From the NCBI GenBank assembly GCA_016882485.1, contig VGPT01000016.1, positions 1 to 32,819 on the forward strand: a DNA stretch of 32,819 nt, given 5' to 3'. Every line of letters starts with the position of its first letter. Positions within the stretch are counted from its first letter, which is position 1. This document shows, piece by piece, positions 14,890 to 23,284 of the stretch. This stretch comes from Cyanobacteria bacterium M_surface_10_m1_298 (GTDB lineage: Bacteria; Cyanobacteriota; Cyanobacteriia; PCC-6307; Cyanobiaceae). A program made the position numbers and the translations under genes. The notes under the pieces were generated by a model. It searched no databases. It was given only the letters and a program-made list of their open reading frames with translations, and was not told where the DNA came from.

Positions 14890-16092
14890 TCAACGACTGG
14901 CTTGACGCAACAGAACCAGGCCTCCGGCCAGTCCGATGAACACGGGCAGCCAAGCCGCGAAGAAGGGCCACAGGGTTCCCTTGATGCCGAGGGAGCTGAA
15001 GATGAACGACATCAAGTAATAGCCAAAGATCAGCAGAACGCTGATGCCAAAACCCTGGCTGCGACTGGTGCGGGAATTGGGCCTCACCCCCAGGCTGCTG
15101 CCGATCAAACCGAAGACCAAACAGATGGCTGGGAAGGCGAATTTCTCCTGAATGCGCACCCGCAAGCGGCGCGCCTCTTTCTGATCGCCGGCCTGTTGCA
15201 GCAATGCCTCGGCCCGAAGCGCCTGGGCCACGGTCATCTGGGCCGCATCGCTTGGAAGCATGCCCACATCGAGTGGAGCCCGGGTGAAGGGGTAGTAGTA
15301 GCTGGTGTAGTTGGCCGAGGTGGTGAAGTTGTTGGCGGCATCAATGTTGAGGATGCGGCCATCGCGGAATTCCCACATCGCCTTGGGGTCATCCCAGACC
15401 GCCGTATTGGCGGTCAGCACCTGCTGCTGTCCCTCCCTGGAAAAATCCAGCAGGGTCACCCCCTCCATTTGACCGTTTTTGAACTCTCGGGCATAGAACA
15501 GCTGGGTGAGGCCATCACCGGCATCACCCCCGGGCTGCTTGGGGGTGATGCGTCCGAAGCGGGAATACACCACGTTCTTACCGGTCTGGGCGGAGAGGGC
15601 CCGACCGAGAGCGTTATCGAGGGTGTTGGAGGCGGCGTAATTGGCACTGGGGACAATCACGTCGTTGAAGACAAAGGTGAGCACGCTCATCAGCGCCGCC
15701 ATCACCAGGGCGGGCAGCACCATCCGCCAGGTCTTGACCCCGATGCTGCGCAGGGCTGTGAGTTCGCTGCTGCCGGAGAGACGGCTGAAGGCCAGCAAGG
15801 TGGCCATCAGCGTGGCCATCGGGAAGGAGAGCACCAAAAATCCGGGCATCCGCAGCGCCAGGACCTTGCCAGCCGCCCAGAGGGGCAAGCCCGCTTCGGC
15901 CACTTTGCGCACGAGCTCGAACACCACCCCCACCGAAAGGGACACGGCGGTGAAGGCCGCAATACCGAACAGCAAAGGGCCGAGCATTTCGGCCCAAAGC
16001 CAGCGATCGAGCAAGGGCAACATGCGCCAACGGCGCTGCAGGCGCTGCCCGTTGCGCTGCAGGGGTTCGATCCAGCTGAATGGCAGCGTCAC
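14890..16092 (-). CDS. LptF/LptG-family lipopolysaccharide export permease
   Basis: A 400-aa permease of the YjgP/YjgQ (LptF/LptG) family. Three N-terminal transmembrane helices (about 35-60, 77-103, 122-146) come before a large beta-rich periplasmic domain (about 150-295), and three more helices end the protein. The cytoplasmic F-S-R-L-S-G-S-S-E-L-T-A-L-R-S-I-G segment at 102-118 is the coupling helix that contacts LptB. Cyanobacteria often encode one such permease that may work as a homodimer, so I give no F or G letter. Its ATG overlaps the lptB stop by 4 nt (ATGA), showing tight coupling to the ATPase. Confidence 0.9.
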   Translation of the reverse strand: MTLPFSWIEPLQRNGQRLQRRWRMLPLLDRWLWAEMLGPLLFGIAAFTAVSLSVGVVFELVRKVAEAGLPLWAAGKVLALRMPGFLVLSFPMATLMATLLAFSRLSGSSELTALRSIGVKTWRMVLPALVMAALMSVLTFVFNDVIVPSANYAASNTLDNALGRALSAQTGKNVVYSRFGRITPKQPGGDAGDGLTQLFYAREFKNGQMEGVTLLDFSREGQQQVLTANTAVWDDPKAMWEFRDGRILNIDAANNFTTSANYTSYYYPFTRAPLDVGMLPSDAAQMTVAQALRAEALLQQAGDQKEARRLRVRIQEKFAFPAICLVFGLIGSSLGVRPNSRTSRSQGFGISVLLIFGYYLMSFIFSSLGIKGTLWPFFAAWLPVFIGLAGGLVLLRQASR

Positions 16093-16817
16093 AGCCGAAA
16101 GTCCTCCCCGAGGTAGTGGCGTTTGACCAGAGGGTCATTGGCCATCTCGCGGGAAGGTCCGCTGGCCAGAATGCTGCCCTCCGTGAGGATGTAGGCCCGG
16201 TCGGTGATGGCCAACGTCTCTCGCACGTTGTGATCGGTGATCAACACGCCCATGCCGCGATCGCGCAGGCCGGCGATCAGGCTCTGGAGATCAGCCACGG
16301 CGAGGGGATCCACGCCGGCAAACGGTTCATCGAGCAGCAGGTAACGCGGTCCGTTCTCACCGACAGCGAGGGCACGGGCCACCTCACAGCGGCGACGCTC
16401 ACCGCCGGAGAGCTGGTAGCCCAAACGGTGCTGGAACGGGCGCAGATGGAAGTCATCCACCAACTGCTCGGCTCGCTCGCGGCGCTGTTCCGGCAGGGCT
16501 CCACTCTCCTGGAGAGCCAGCAGCAGGTTGTCCTGCACGCTGAGGTTGCGAAACACGCTCGCCTCCTGCGGCAGATAGCCGATGCCGAGCCGCGCCCGCT
16601 GGGGCATCGAGAACTCGGCGATGCAGGAGCCTTCCAGCAGAACCCGCCCGGAATCAGGGCGCAGCAGGCCCGTGACCAAATTGAAGGTGGTGGTTTTGCC
16701 AGCCCCGTTAGGCCCGAGGAGGCCCACCACTTCACCGGGGTTGAGGTTGAGGCTGACCTGCTTCACCAGTGGCCGTCCACCGATGGTGAGGGCCACCTGA
16801 TCGAGAACCAGTGTCAT
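16089..16817 (-). CDS. lptB: Lipopolysaccharide export ABC transporter ATP-binding protein LptB
   Basis: A 242-aa ABC ATPase that powers extraction of lipopolysaccharide from the inner membrane. Walker A G-P-N-G-A-G-K-T-T-T is at 35-44, the signature L-S-G-G-E-R-R-R at 136-143, Walker B Y-L-L-L-D-E-P at 159-165, and the switch histidine at 196. The F-A-G-V-D-P segment right after Walker B and the C-terminal R-H-Y-L-G tail are typical of LptB rather than of amino-acid importers. It sits between an LptA-like gene and an LptF/G-type permease, with 4-nt overlaps at both ends. Confidence 0.94.
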   Translation of the reverse strand: MTLVLDQVALTIGGRPLVKQVSLNLNPGEVVGLLGPNGAGKTTTFNLVTGLLRPDSGRVLLEGSCIAEFSMPQRARLGIGYLPQEASVFRNLSVQDNLLLALQESGALPEQRRERAEQLVDDFHLRPFQHRLGYQLSGGERRRCEVARALAVGENGPRYLLLDEPFAGVDPLAVADLQSLIAGLRDRGMGVLITDHNVRETLAITDRAYILTEGSILASGPSREMANDPLVKRHYLGEDFRL

Positions 16818-17365
16818 CGCTGGCGCTGACCTGCAGCGGGAGTTGGGCTCGAGGCGGTGGGGATCACCACGCGGCTGAACACCTGCTGCCCCTGGGCCGG
16901 GATGGCTTGCATGCGCTCTCGATCAACCAGATACACCACCTGCTCAGCACGAAGCAGATTGCCCCCTTCTTGAACGATGTCGACCTCGCCGCTGAGCACC
17001 ACGCGACCTTCCTGACTGAAGTACTGGGCCTGCCTGGCCGTCGCCACCACCCGCTCATCGGGGTAGATGATGCGCACATTGCCCGTGGCGGTGATCACGC
17101 CGGTGAGCTGATCGGCCTGCTGTGAATCCGACTCGATCGTGACCAGCCCCGTGGTGATGCGAGCGGGTTTGGCGGCGGGCGCTTGAGCCAGCACCGGAGT
17201 ATTCAGCGCCAACCCAAGCAGGGCAGCGCAGGCTGCGCGGGGAAAGAGATGACCCAATGACGAAGCGAAGACAGGGGTCAGGGCTGCGCGGATGGTTGCG
17301 ACCAAGCCCGAATCCCCCAAGGCGAGTGCGCCAATGGTATCGCTGCAGGCTGGGGTTTCATTCAT
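16814..17365 (-). CDS. LptA/OstA-like periplasmic lipopolysaccharide transport protein
   Basis: A 183-aa protein whose residues 75-165 form an OstA/LptA-type beta domain, with short alternating strands such as V-T-I-E-S-D-S-Q-Q-A-D, I-T-A-T-G-N-V-R-I and V-V-L-S-G-E-V-D-I. A hydrophobic segment at 44-58 ending V-L-A-Q-A is a signal peptide, but it follows an unusually long 43-residue N-region. The ATG at 17363-17365 overlaps the DUF309 stop as ATGA, which supports it; a GTG within the next 25 codons would give a more ordinary signal. It overlaps lptB by 4 nt. In the pathway it would form part of the periplasmic bridge to LptD. Confidence 0.82.
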   Translation of the reverse strand: MNETPACSDTIGALALGDSGLVATIRAALTPVFASSLGHLFPRAACAALLGLALNTPVLAQAPAAKPARITTGLVTIESDSQQADQLTGVITATGNVRIIYPDERVVATARQAQYFSQEGRVVLSGEVDIVQEGGNLLRAEQVVYLVDRERMQAIPAQGQQVFSRVVIPTASSPTPAAGQRQR

Positions 17366-17754
17366 GCCAGCGCGTCAGGGAGCAGGCGCGGGAGGGCCAG
17401 GCTTTCCAGAGGTTCCCCGCTCTGCAGGGCCCGCAGCCGAGCTAGGGCAGAGGTGCGAAGGGGATCCAGCTGCAGCCCCAACTGAACAGGCCCCTGGCCA
17501 TGGAGGCGCCCCAGGCCCTCTCCCAGCAGCACCATGGCGCCTCGGCTGTTCCCCCGCTCGAGATGGTGGTGGGCCACGGCGATCTGCAGGATGCCCTGCA
17601 ACACCTTGCGCAGGGGGCCCTGGGTTTCATGCCAGAGCTCCTCGAAGCCGTCGTGGCAGGCGTACCACTGCTGAGCATTGAAAAGCCTGATGGCTTCCCC
17701 CAAACGGGGGTCGACCATCAGGCTCTGCTCCTCTTCATCGAGGGGGTGACTCAC
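17362..17754 (-). CDS. DUF309-domain protein
   Basis: A 130-aa helical protein. The DUF309 signature F-N-A-Q-Q-W-Y-A-C-H-D-G-F-E-E-L-W spans 25-41, followed by L-Q-G-I-L-Q-I-A-V-A-H-H-H at 52-64 and a G-A-M-V-L-L helix. The histidine and glutamates in this arrangement suggest a metal site inside a helical bundle, but no reaction is established for the family. Its GTG start overlaps the typA stop as GTGA, and its stop overlaps the LptA-like start as ATGA. It is thus wedged between a ribosome-associated GTPase and the Lpt genes; whether it serves either is unknown. Confidence 0.85.
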   Translation of the reverse strand: MSHPLDEEEQSLMVDPRLGEAIRLFNAQQWYACHDGFEELWHETQGPLRKVLQGILQIAVAHHHLERGNSRGAMVLLGEGLGRLHGQGPVQLGLQLDPLRTSALARLRALQSGEPLESLALPRLLPDALA

Positions 17755-19559
17755 CGCTTGGCGGGTTTCTTGGCGGGGAGCTTGCGCAGGCGGATCGATT
17801 CCGGAGTCACCTCAAGCATCTCGTCGGGGCCGATGTACTCAAGGGCGCGCTCCAGGGTCATCTGCATCGGAGCCTGGAGGGTGTCGAGTTCCTCCGCACC
17901 GGCCGAACGCATGTTGGTGAGCTGCTTGGTCTTGCAGACGTTCAGCTCGAGATCCTGAGGACGGTTGTTTTCACCCACGATCATGCCCTTGTAGACCTTG
18001 GTGCCCGGAGTGATGAAGAACTGGCCGCGATCTTCGGCGTTCTTCAGGGCATAGAAGGTGGCGGTGCCCTCCTCAAAAGCGATCAACACACCGTTGCGAC
18101 GGGTGTCGAACTCACCCTGCATCGGGCGGTAATCGAGGAAGGAGTGGCTCATGATGCCCTCACCGCGGGTGGCGCGGATGAACTCACCGCGGAAGCCGAT
18201 CAGACCTCGGGAGGGCACCACAAACTCCAGCTGGGTGCGGCCGTCGTTGGTGTTCTCCATGTTCTGCATCTCGGCCTTGCGAATGCCGAGCTTCTCGATG
18301 CAGGCGCCGACAGATTCCTCGGGCACGTCCAACACCAGGGTTTCGAACGGTTCCGAGGGGGTTCCATCGATGGTGCGGAAGATCACCTGGGGCTGACTGA
18401 CCTGGAACTCATAGCCCTCGCGGCGCATGGTTTCGATCAGGATGCCCAGGTGCAGTTCACCGCGACCGCTGACGGCCCAGCGATCGGGGGAATCGGTGTC
18501 TTCAACCCGCAGAGCCACGTTGGTGAGCAGCTCTTTGTTGAGGCGATCACGCACCTGACGACTGGTGACGAACTTGCCCTCTTTGCCCGCAAACGGGGAG
18601 TCATTGACCACGAAGGTCATCTGCAGGGTGGGCTCATCCACCTTGATCAAGGGCAGGGCCTTGGGTTCATCCGGGCAGGCGATGGTCTCGCCGATGTTCA
18701 CCTCATCGAAACCGGAGACGGCCACCAGGTCACCCGCACGGGCCTGCTCAACTTCAACGCGCTGCAGACCCTGGAAACCAAGCAGCTTGCTAATACGACC
18801 GCGCTTCACGCTGCCGTCATCGCGCAGCAGAGCCACGGGTTGATTGGCACGGATGGTGCCGTTGTGAATCCGCCCGATCATGATCCGACCGAGGAAATCG
18901 CTGTAGTCGAGGGTGGTCACCTGCAACTGCAGGGGCTTCTCGGGATCACCCACCGGCGGCGGAACATGGCGCAGGATCGCGTCAAACAGCGGGCGCATGT
19001 TGTCGCTCTCGGTGGCCATGTCGGGCTTGGCGTAGCCGCCCATGCCACTGCCGAACAGATAAGGGAAGTCGCACTGGTCGTCATCGGCGCCCAGCTCGAG
19101 GAACAGATCGAGCACCTTGTCGACTGCCTGCTCGGGATCCACGCGGGCCCGGTCGATCTTGTTCACAAACACGATCGGACGCAGCCCCTTCTCCAGGGCC
19201 TTCTTGAGCACAAAGCGGGTCTGAGGCATCGGACCCTCGTTGGCGTCCACGATCAGCAGACATCCATCGACCATGCCCAGCACCCGCTCCACTTCACCGC
19301 CGAAGTCGGCGTGACCAGGGGTATCGACGATGTTGATGCGAATCCCCTCGTAATCCACCGCGGTGTTCTTGGAGAGGATCGTGATGCCGCGCTCCCGCTC
19401 CAGATCGTTGGAGTCCATCACGCAAGTAGGGACGGCCTCGTTGTCGCGGAAGATGCCGGACTGGGCGAGCAGGGCATCCACCAGGGTGGTTTTGCCGTGG
19501 TCGACGTGGGCAATGATCGCGATGTTGCGGATCGGAGTGCCGGGGTGCGCGCCGCTCAT
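17751..19559 (-). CDS. typA: Translational GTPase TypA/BipA
   Basis: A 602-aa ribosome-binding GTPase related to EF-G and LepA, needed for growth in cold and stress and for late 50S assembly in studied bacteria. G-domain motifs are A-H-V-D-H-G-K-T-T at 17-25, R-G-I-T at 57-60, D-T-P-G-H-A-D-F at 79-86 and N-K-I-D at 133-136. The C-terminal region carries G-R-G-E-L-H-L-G and the [10 protein letters not shown] segment unique to BipA. The ATG at 19557-19559 is chosen; an open frame to 19634 lacks family support. It heads a chain of genes with 4-nt overlaps. Its leader contains a repeated 13-mer. Confidence 0.96.
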   Translation of the reverse strand: MSGAHPGTPIRNIAIIAHVDHGKTTLVDALLAQSGIFRDNEAVPTCVMDSNDLERERGITILSKNTAVDYEGIRINIVDTPGHADFGGEVERVLGMVDGCLLIVDANEGPMPQTRFVLKKALEKGLRPIVFVNKIDRARVDPEQAVDKVLDLFLELGADDDQCDFPYLFGSGMGGYAKPDMATESDNMRPLFDAILRHVPPPVGDPEKPLQLQVTTLDYSDFLGRIMIGRIHNGTIRANQPVALLRDDGSVKRGRISKLLGFQGLQRVEVEQARAGDLVAVSGFDEVNIGETIACPDEPKALPLIKVDEPTLQMTFVVNDSPFAGKEGKFVTSRQVRDRLNKELLTNVALRVEDTDSPDRWAVSGRGELHLGILIETMRREGYEFQVSQPQVIFRTIDGTPSEPFETLVLDVPEESVGACIEKLGIRKAEMQNMENTNDGRTQLEFVVPSRGLIGFRGEFIRATRGEGIMSHSFLDYRPMQGEFDTRRNGVLIAFEEGTATFYALKNAEDRGQFFITPGTKVYKGMIVGENNRPQDLELNVCKTKQLTNMRSAGAEELDTLQAPMQMTLERALEYIGPDEMLEVTPESIRLRKLPAKKPAKR

Positions 19560-19856
19560 AAGAGAGTTTTCGGGGGGAGCAGATCTGAACTGGTCTCGAA
19601 AGAGCACGCCGCAGCTCTGAACTGACGGCCGCAACGCTCAGCAAAGGAGCAGGCGTTGGCGTGGGAGGGCGTGGGAACGGTGGCTGAAACCCTGGGGCAA
19701 GGTCGCGGGTGTGAACCCAAGACGAACAAAGCCGGTATCTCTTGCAGCGTGGTCAGCGAGCAGGATTCGTTCGTGAAGAACGAAGATTTGCCCAGACCAA
19801 TAATCCCTACGGTGCGTTAAGCGAATCTATCGCAGCAGCTCACCCGCTCCTTCGGC
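19560..19856. other. Intergenic region between the U32-family gene and typA
   Basis: A 297-nt gap upstream of typA on the minus strand and just downstream of the U32-family gene. I see no coding frame of note and no tRNA or recognisable small RNA. It holds a 13-nt direct repeat close to typA and a perfect 7-bp hairpin, TTCGTTC (19766-19772) with GAACGAA (19778-19784), not followed by a T-run. AT-rich stretches around 19787-19832 are the most likely place for the typA promoter. Confidence 0.5.
19580..19624 (-). repeat. Direct repeat of a 13-mer in the typA leader
   Basis: CAGATCTGAACTG (19580-19592) and CAGCTCTGAACTG (19612-19624) differ at one base and start 32 nt apart, about three helical turns. 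They lie 21-65 nt upstream of the typA ATG, on one face of the DNA or within the 5' leader of the mRNA. Confidence 0.6.
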
Positions 19857-22385
19857 TCAGCCACTCCGCCGCTCAGCGAGCGTGCCGCGGGTCACGCCGA
19901 GCTGACTCTGGAGTTGCTCGCGCTGCCAGACCTCCCGGCCACTGATGGCACCGCTCAGTGCCAGGCGGTAAAGCTCCACGCGGCGGCGGGTGTCGGAGGC
20001 TGAATCCTGCAGCAATTCCAGGCGAAGGTGCTGCACCCCCGCCTTCAGAAACTGAGGGATCGCTTCAGCAGCCGTCTGCGCGCGGCCGTTAAACAGAGTG
20101 TTTCGGCAGCCCAGGTCGGCGCGGAGGGGATGCTCCGCACCACTGCGGTCCCGCAGTAGCACCTGATGCTGTTCGCAGGGCCGTCCGCAGTCGGTGTGAT
20201 CGTGCCCGTCCGAGAGGAACGCGCAGAACAGGCAGTGCTCCATATGGAACATCGGCATGTGCTGGTGCAGCGTGATCTCGATGCTGCCGGCGGGGCACTG
20301 CTGCACCAGGGCCAAGAGCTGCTCAAGGGCCAGGTCGTAGCTGGCGGTGAGGCGCTCAAGACCCCAGCGCTGCAACAGCCAACGGGCCGTAAGGGGATTG
20401 GCCACGTTCAGCGAAAAATCACCCTGACAGGGGGCCAAGGGCGTCAGACGCTCAAGTTGATCGGCATTGCGCACCAGATAGCCATCGGGTTCAGCGCGAA
20501 GCAATGGTTCGAGGCTCCAGGCCTCATCCGGGCGGCAGATTCTGGGTCCAGCCAGCCAGAGCCCACCGGGCCAGAGGCCCCGGCCGCGCTTCACCGCTTC
20601 TCTCAGCTGGGCGGGATGTTCCAGATCGGCGATCACGCGATTCACCGGCAGGTCGCGTAGGGCCTCGAGCTGATCGAGCTCCCGCACGAGCACGCTCAGC
20701 TGTGGATCGAACGCTGCCGCCAACTTCGGGCTCTGGGCCGGAAGCGCGGAGAGCAGCGGCTGGAGCACGGCCTGCGGATCACCACTGGGGCTTCGGGGCG
20801 CCTCAGCGGGACTCGCTGCCGCATCAGCGAGGCGATCCACCAGATCGCGGCGCATTTGATTGAGCTGAGTGAGCGGAAGAAACAGTGGCTCCGGCAGCTC
20901 CAGTTCAAGGCTCTCCAGGCGCCAGGGCGTGCCACCCAGGCGCCCCAACTGCTGGAGCAAACGTTCGGCAGTTAGCCCCTCGCCAGTGGCTGCCTGCAAC
21001 GGTTGCATCGACTGCACCAGCCAGGGACCGCCCGAGCGACCTGGCAGCTGCTGAAGTTCAAGAACCAGCGGATGGCCGAGGGATCCATGAACCTTGAGCT
21101 TCAGGGGGAGACGGCTCTCGGCAACGTCTCGGCCGGCCATGCGCTGGAACTGGCTTTCCAGCTGTGGATCACTGGTCAGCCAGCAAGGGCTGCCGGGGCG
21201 CAAGCCGCGCAGATCGATCGATCCCGGACCCAGGCGAACAGCCGTGCGTGCCTTCGGCCGCGGCTCCACCGCCATCACGCGGCCACCCACTTCGCGCGGA
21301 GGTTGCAGCGGATCCTCCTGGGGCACCTCCAAGACCACGCCATCGCCGGGCTTGAGCAGCTGCACTCGGGAGAAGAGCAACCATCCCCCCTGCTCAATCC
21401 GCTCCAGCCGACCCACCCAGGGACCACGTTTTTTGCTCCAGCGACCATGCACCAGGTCGCGGTGATTGACCCCCTTCAACCAACCGGTGCCGAGGCCGCG
21501 AGAAAAGCTCAGCTCCAGATGGCGACGGAGCTGCTCCTGGTGCTCAGACGACGGTTCTGCCTGTAGCTGATCCAGGCCCTGGCGGTAGGCGTCCGTGACG
21601 GCCGCCACATAGGTGGCGTCCTTGAGGCGCCCTTCGATCTTGAGGCTCGCCACCCCCGCGCTGACCAGTTCGGGCAGAAGGGGCCAAGCCGCCAGGTCCT
21701 GGGGTGAGAGCAGATAGCGCTGCTCTCCAAGGTCGCGCTCGACGCCATCGACAATCAATTGATAGGGAAGGCGGCAGGCCTGGGCACACTCGCCACGGTT
21801 CGCGCTTCGCTGCCCAAGGGCCTCACTGGTGAGGCACTGACCGGAATAGGCCACACAGAGGGCACCGTGGACAAACACCTCCAAAGGCATCACCAGCTGC
21901 CGTTGCTGAAGTTGCCGTTGCAGGCGTTGGAGGTCTTTAAGACTGAGCTCACGCGCCAGCACCACGCGCTCACAACCGAGTTCCGCCGCCATCGCCACAC
22001 CGGCAGCACTGGTGATCGACATCTGGGTGGATCCGTGCAGCGCCAGAGCGGGTGTCAGCTGCCGAGCGAGCCAAGCCAAACCGATGTCTTGAACGATGAG
22101 GGCATCAACGCCCGCAGCATCGGCAGCCAGCAACAGCTCAGCCGCCTGGGCCAACTCAGAGGGGAACACCAAGACATTGACGGTGAGAAACCCCTTGACC
22201 CCACGCCGGTGGAGCCAATCCATGACCTCAGGCAGGTCTTTGATCTGAAAGTTCTCCGCCCTCAGGCGGGCGTTGAAGCACTCCACTCCGAAATAGACCG
22301 CATCCGCGCCATTGGCGACAGCGGCGCGCAGAGCGGCCCAGTGGCCTGCTGGGGCCAGCAGTTCCGGTAGCGGCAGTGCGCTCAT
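19857..22385 (-). CDS. U32-family protein (RlhA-like RNA hydroxylase or collagenase-type peptidase)
   Basis: An 842-aa U32 protein. The N-terminal TIM-barrel half shows L-L-A-P-A-G at 9-14, G-A-D-A-V-Y-F-G at 26-33 and the diagnostic F-V-H-G-A-L-C-V-A-Y-S-G-Q-C at 171-184. Cysteines 177, 184, 200 and 204 fit the iron-sulfur set of the family. A DUF3656-like middle region follows, and a further Cys-rich part near the C-terminus reads H-C-L-F-C and D-C-G-R-P-C. Proteins of this architecture include E. coli RlhA, which hydroxylates a 23S rRNA cytidine; older annotation calls them peptidases. It overlaps the upstream VanY-like gene by 1 nt (TGATG). Which RNA it modifies cannot be told from sequence. 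Confidence 0.85.
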   Translation of the reverse strand: MSALPLPELLAPAGHWAALRAAVANGADAVYFGVECFNARLRAENFQIKDLPEVMDWLHRRGVKGFLTVNVLVFPSELAQAAELLLAADAAGVDALIVQDIGLAWLARQLTPALALHGSTQMSITSAAGVAMAAELGCERVVLARELSLKDLQRLQRQLQQRQLVMPLEVFVHGALCVAYSGQCLTSEALGQRSANRGECAQACRLPYQLIVDGVERDLGEQRYLLSPQDLAAWPLLPELVSAGVASLKIEGRLKDATYVAAVTDAYRQGLDQLQAEPSSEHQEQLRRHLELSFSRGLGTGWLKGVNHRDLVHGRWSKKRGPWVGRLERIEQGGWLLFSRVQLLKPGDGVVLEVPQEDPLQPPREVGGRVMAVEPRPKARTAVRLGPGSIDLRGLRPGSPCWLTSDPQLESQFQRMAGRDVAESRLPLKLKVHGSLGHPLVLELQQLPGRSGGPWLVQSMQPLQAATGEGLTAERLLQQLGRLGGTPWRLESLELELPEPLFLPLTQLNQMRRDLVDRLADAAASPAEAPRSPSGDPQAVLQPLLSALPAQSPKLAAAFDPQLSVLVRELDQLEALRDLPVNRVIADLEHPAQLREAVKRGRGLWPGGLWLAGPRICRPDEAWSLEPLLRAEPDGYLVRNADQLERLTPLAPCQGDFSLNVANPLTARWLLQRWGLERLTASYDLALEQLLALVQQCPAGSIEITLHQHMPMFHMEHCLFCAFLSDGHDHTDCGRPCEQHQVLLRDRSGAEHPLRADLGCRNTLFNGRAQTAAEAIPQFLKAGVQHLRLELLQDSASDTRRRVELYRLALSGAISGREVWQREQLQSQLGVTRGTLAERRSG

Positions 22386-23092
22386 CAGCGCTGATAACGC
22401 TGGGCGGCATCAAAGGTTTTAAGGGCTTCTGCTGACCCTTCAAACCGCCAGTGCCAGGGCTCGTAGCTCACACCTTGTTCATTGCCCTCAGGAAACGACA
22501 GCGCGAAATGGAAGCGGTTGGCGTGCTCCTGCAACCAGCGGAAGGCGCGGGTTTGATCAAAGCTCTGGGAGAGATCGGTATCCGGCCTCCGCCCATCGCC
22601 AAGGTCGACCGCAAAACCGGTGCTGTGCTCGGAGAACCCTGGGGGCGCACTGACCTGGGCCCGTTCAAGGGCGCTCTGATTGCGCTCGGATTTCACGTCG
22701 AAGAAGATCTGCTTCTGCAGGGCAATGGAGCGGAAGGCGCTCAACACCCGTAGATCCACGCCATCGGCATCGGCGGCGCGCCGCATGCGGCTGAGGGCAT
22801 CAGCCGCGTCGTGATGCATCAGCATCCCATGACCAATGCTGATCAGATCGGAATCGTTGGCCTCTGCATAGGGGAAGTGACCGAGCAGGCGACCATCGGA
22901 GCTCAGGCGAGCATCAAGACCCGCAAGAGGCGGAGGGGTCACGAGGCGTGCAATCGGCCGCGGGAAGAGCAACGCTGCAGCCGTGCCCACGACCACAACG
23001 GCACCGCCCCCGAGCAGCAGCATCGGGGTACGCCGGCGTGGCTTGAGGCTTGGGGAGAGGGTGCGCGTGGCGAGGGGGATGTCGTCTGACAT
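22385..23092 (-). CDS. Membrane-anchored D-alanyl-D-alanine carboxypeptidase, VanY type
   Basis: A 235-aa protein with one N-terminal transmembrane anchor at 23-44 and a periplasmic VanY/M15B domain. Zinc-site motifs are S-E-H-S-T-G-F-A-V-D-L-G-D at 154-166 (H156, D163) and E-P-W-H-W-R-F at 211-217 (E211, H214); S-A-F-R-S at 118-122 lies in the substrate pocket. Such enzymes trim the terminal D-Ala from peptidoglycan stem peptides. Nothing in the surroundings suggests glycopeptide resistance. The ATG at 23090-23092 is preferred to an open frame reaching 23161. Its stop codon shares one base with the start of the U32 gene, so the two are translated from one message. It is divergent from chlP. 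Confidence 0.88.
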   Translation of the reverse strand: MSDDIPLATRTLSPSLKPRRRTPMLLLGGGAVVVVGTAAALLFPRPIARLVTPPPLAGLDARLSSDGRLLGHFPYAEANDSDLISIGHGMLMHHDAADALSRMRRAADADGVDLRVLSAFRSIALQKQIFFDVKSERNQSALERAQVSAPPGFSEHSTGFAVDLGDGRRPDTDLSQSFDQTRAFRWLQEHANRFHFALSFPEGNEQGVSYEPWHWRFEGSAEALKTFDAAQRYQR

Positions 23093-23284
23093 GGCAGCGC
23101 CACGGGGCCCCTTGCGCGAGCTCAGCTTTGAATCACTGGTCTGACGACCTGTGCTGGGCACGCAAGAACTCCCATCGGAACAGGGCTTCGCCGATCGTAG
23201 GAGCTGACGCCAGCGACGCCAGCGGCTGCCGGGCGAGCGGTGTTAGCTTCCACCCAACATCCTTCTGGCGGAGCGGGTTTCAAG

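Noticed and set aside
18144-19625. Long open frame (493 codons) on the plus strand opposite typA.
   Set aside because: It is a shadow of a highly conserved gene in GC-rich sequence; its translation has an odd His/Gly/Gln-rich composition and no domain pattern. The same reasoning removes the long frames opposite ilvD (4535-5419), glpX (11970-12965), the LptF/G permease (14839-16116) and glyS (26521-27300).
19679-19740. Possible tRNA-like T-arm (GGGTTCACACCC on the minus strand) in the gap upstream of typA.
   Set aside because: No acceptor, D or anticodon stem can be formed around it, and the T-stem is only 3 bp.
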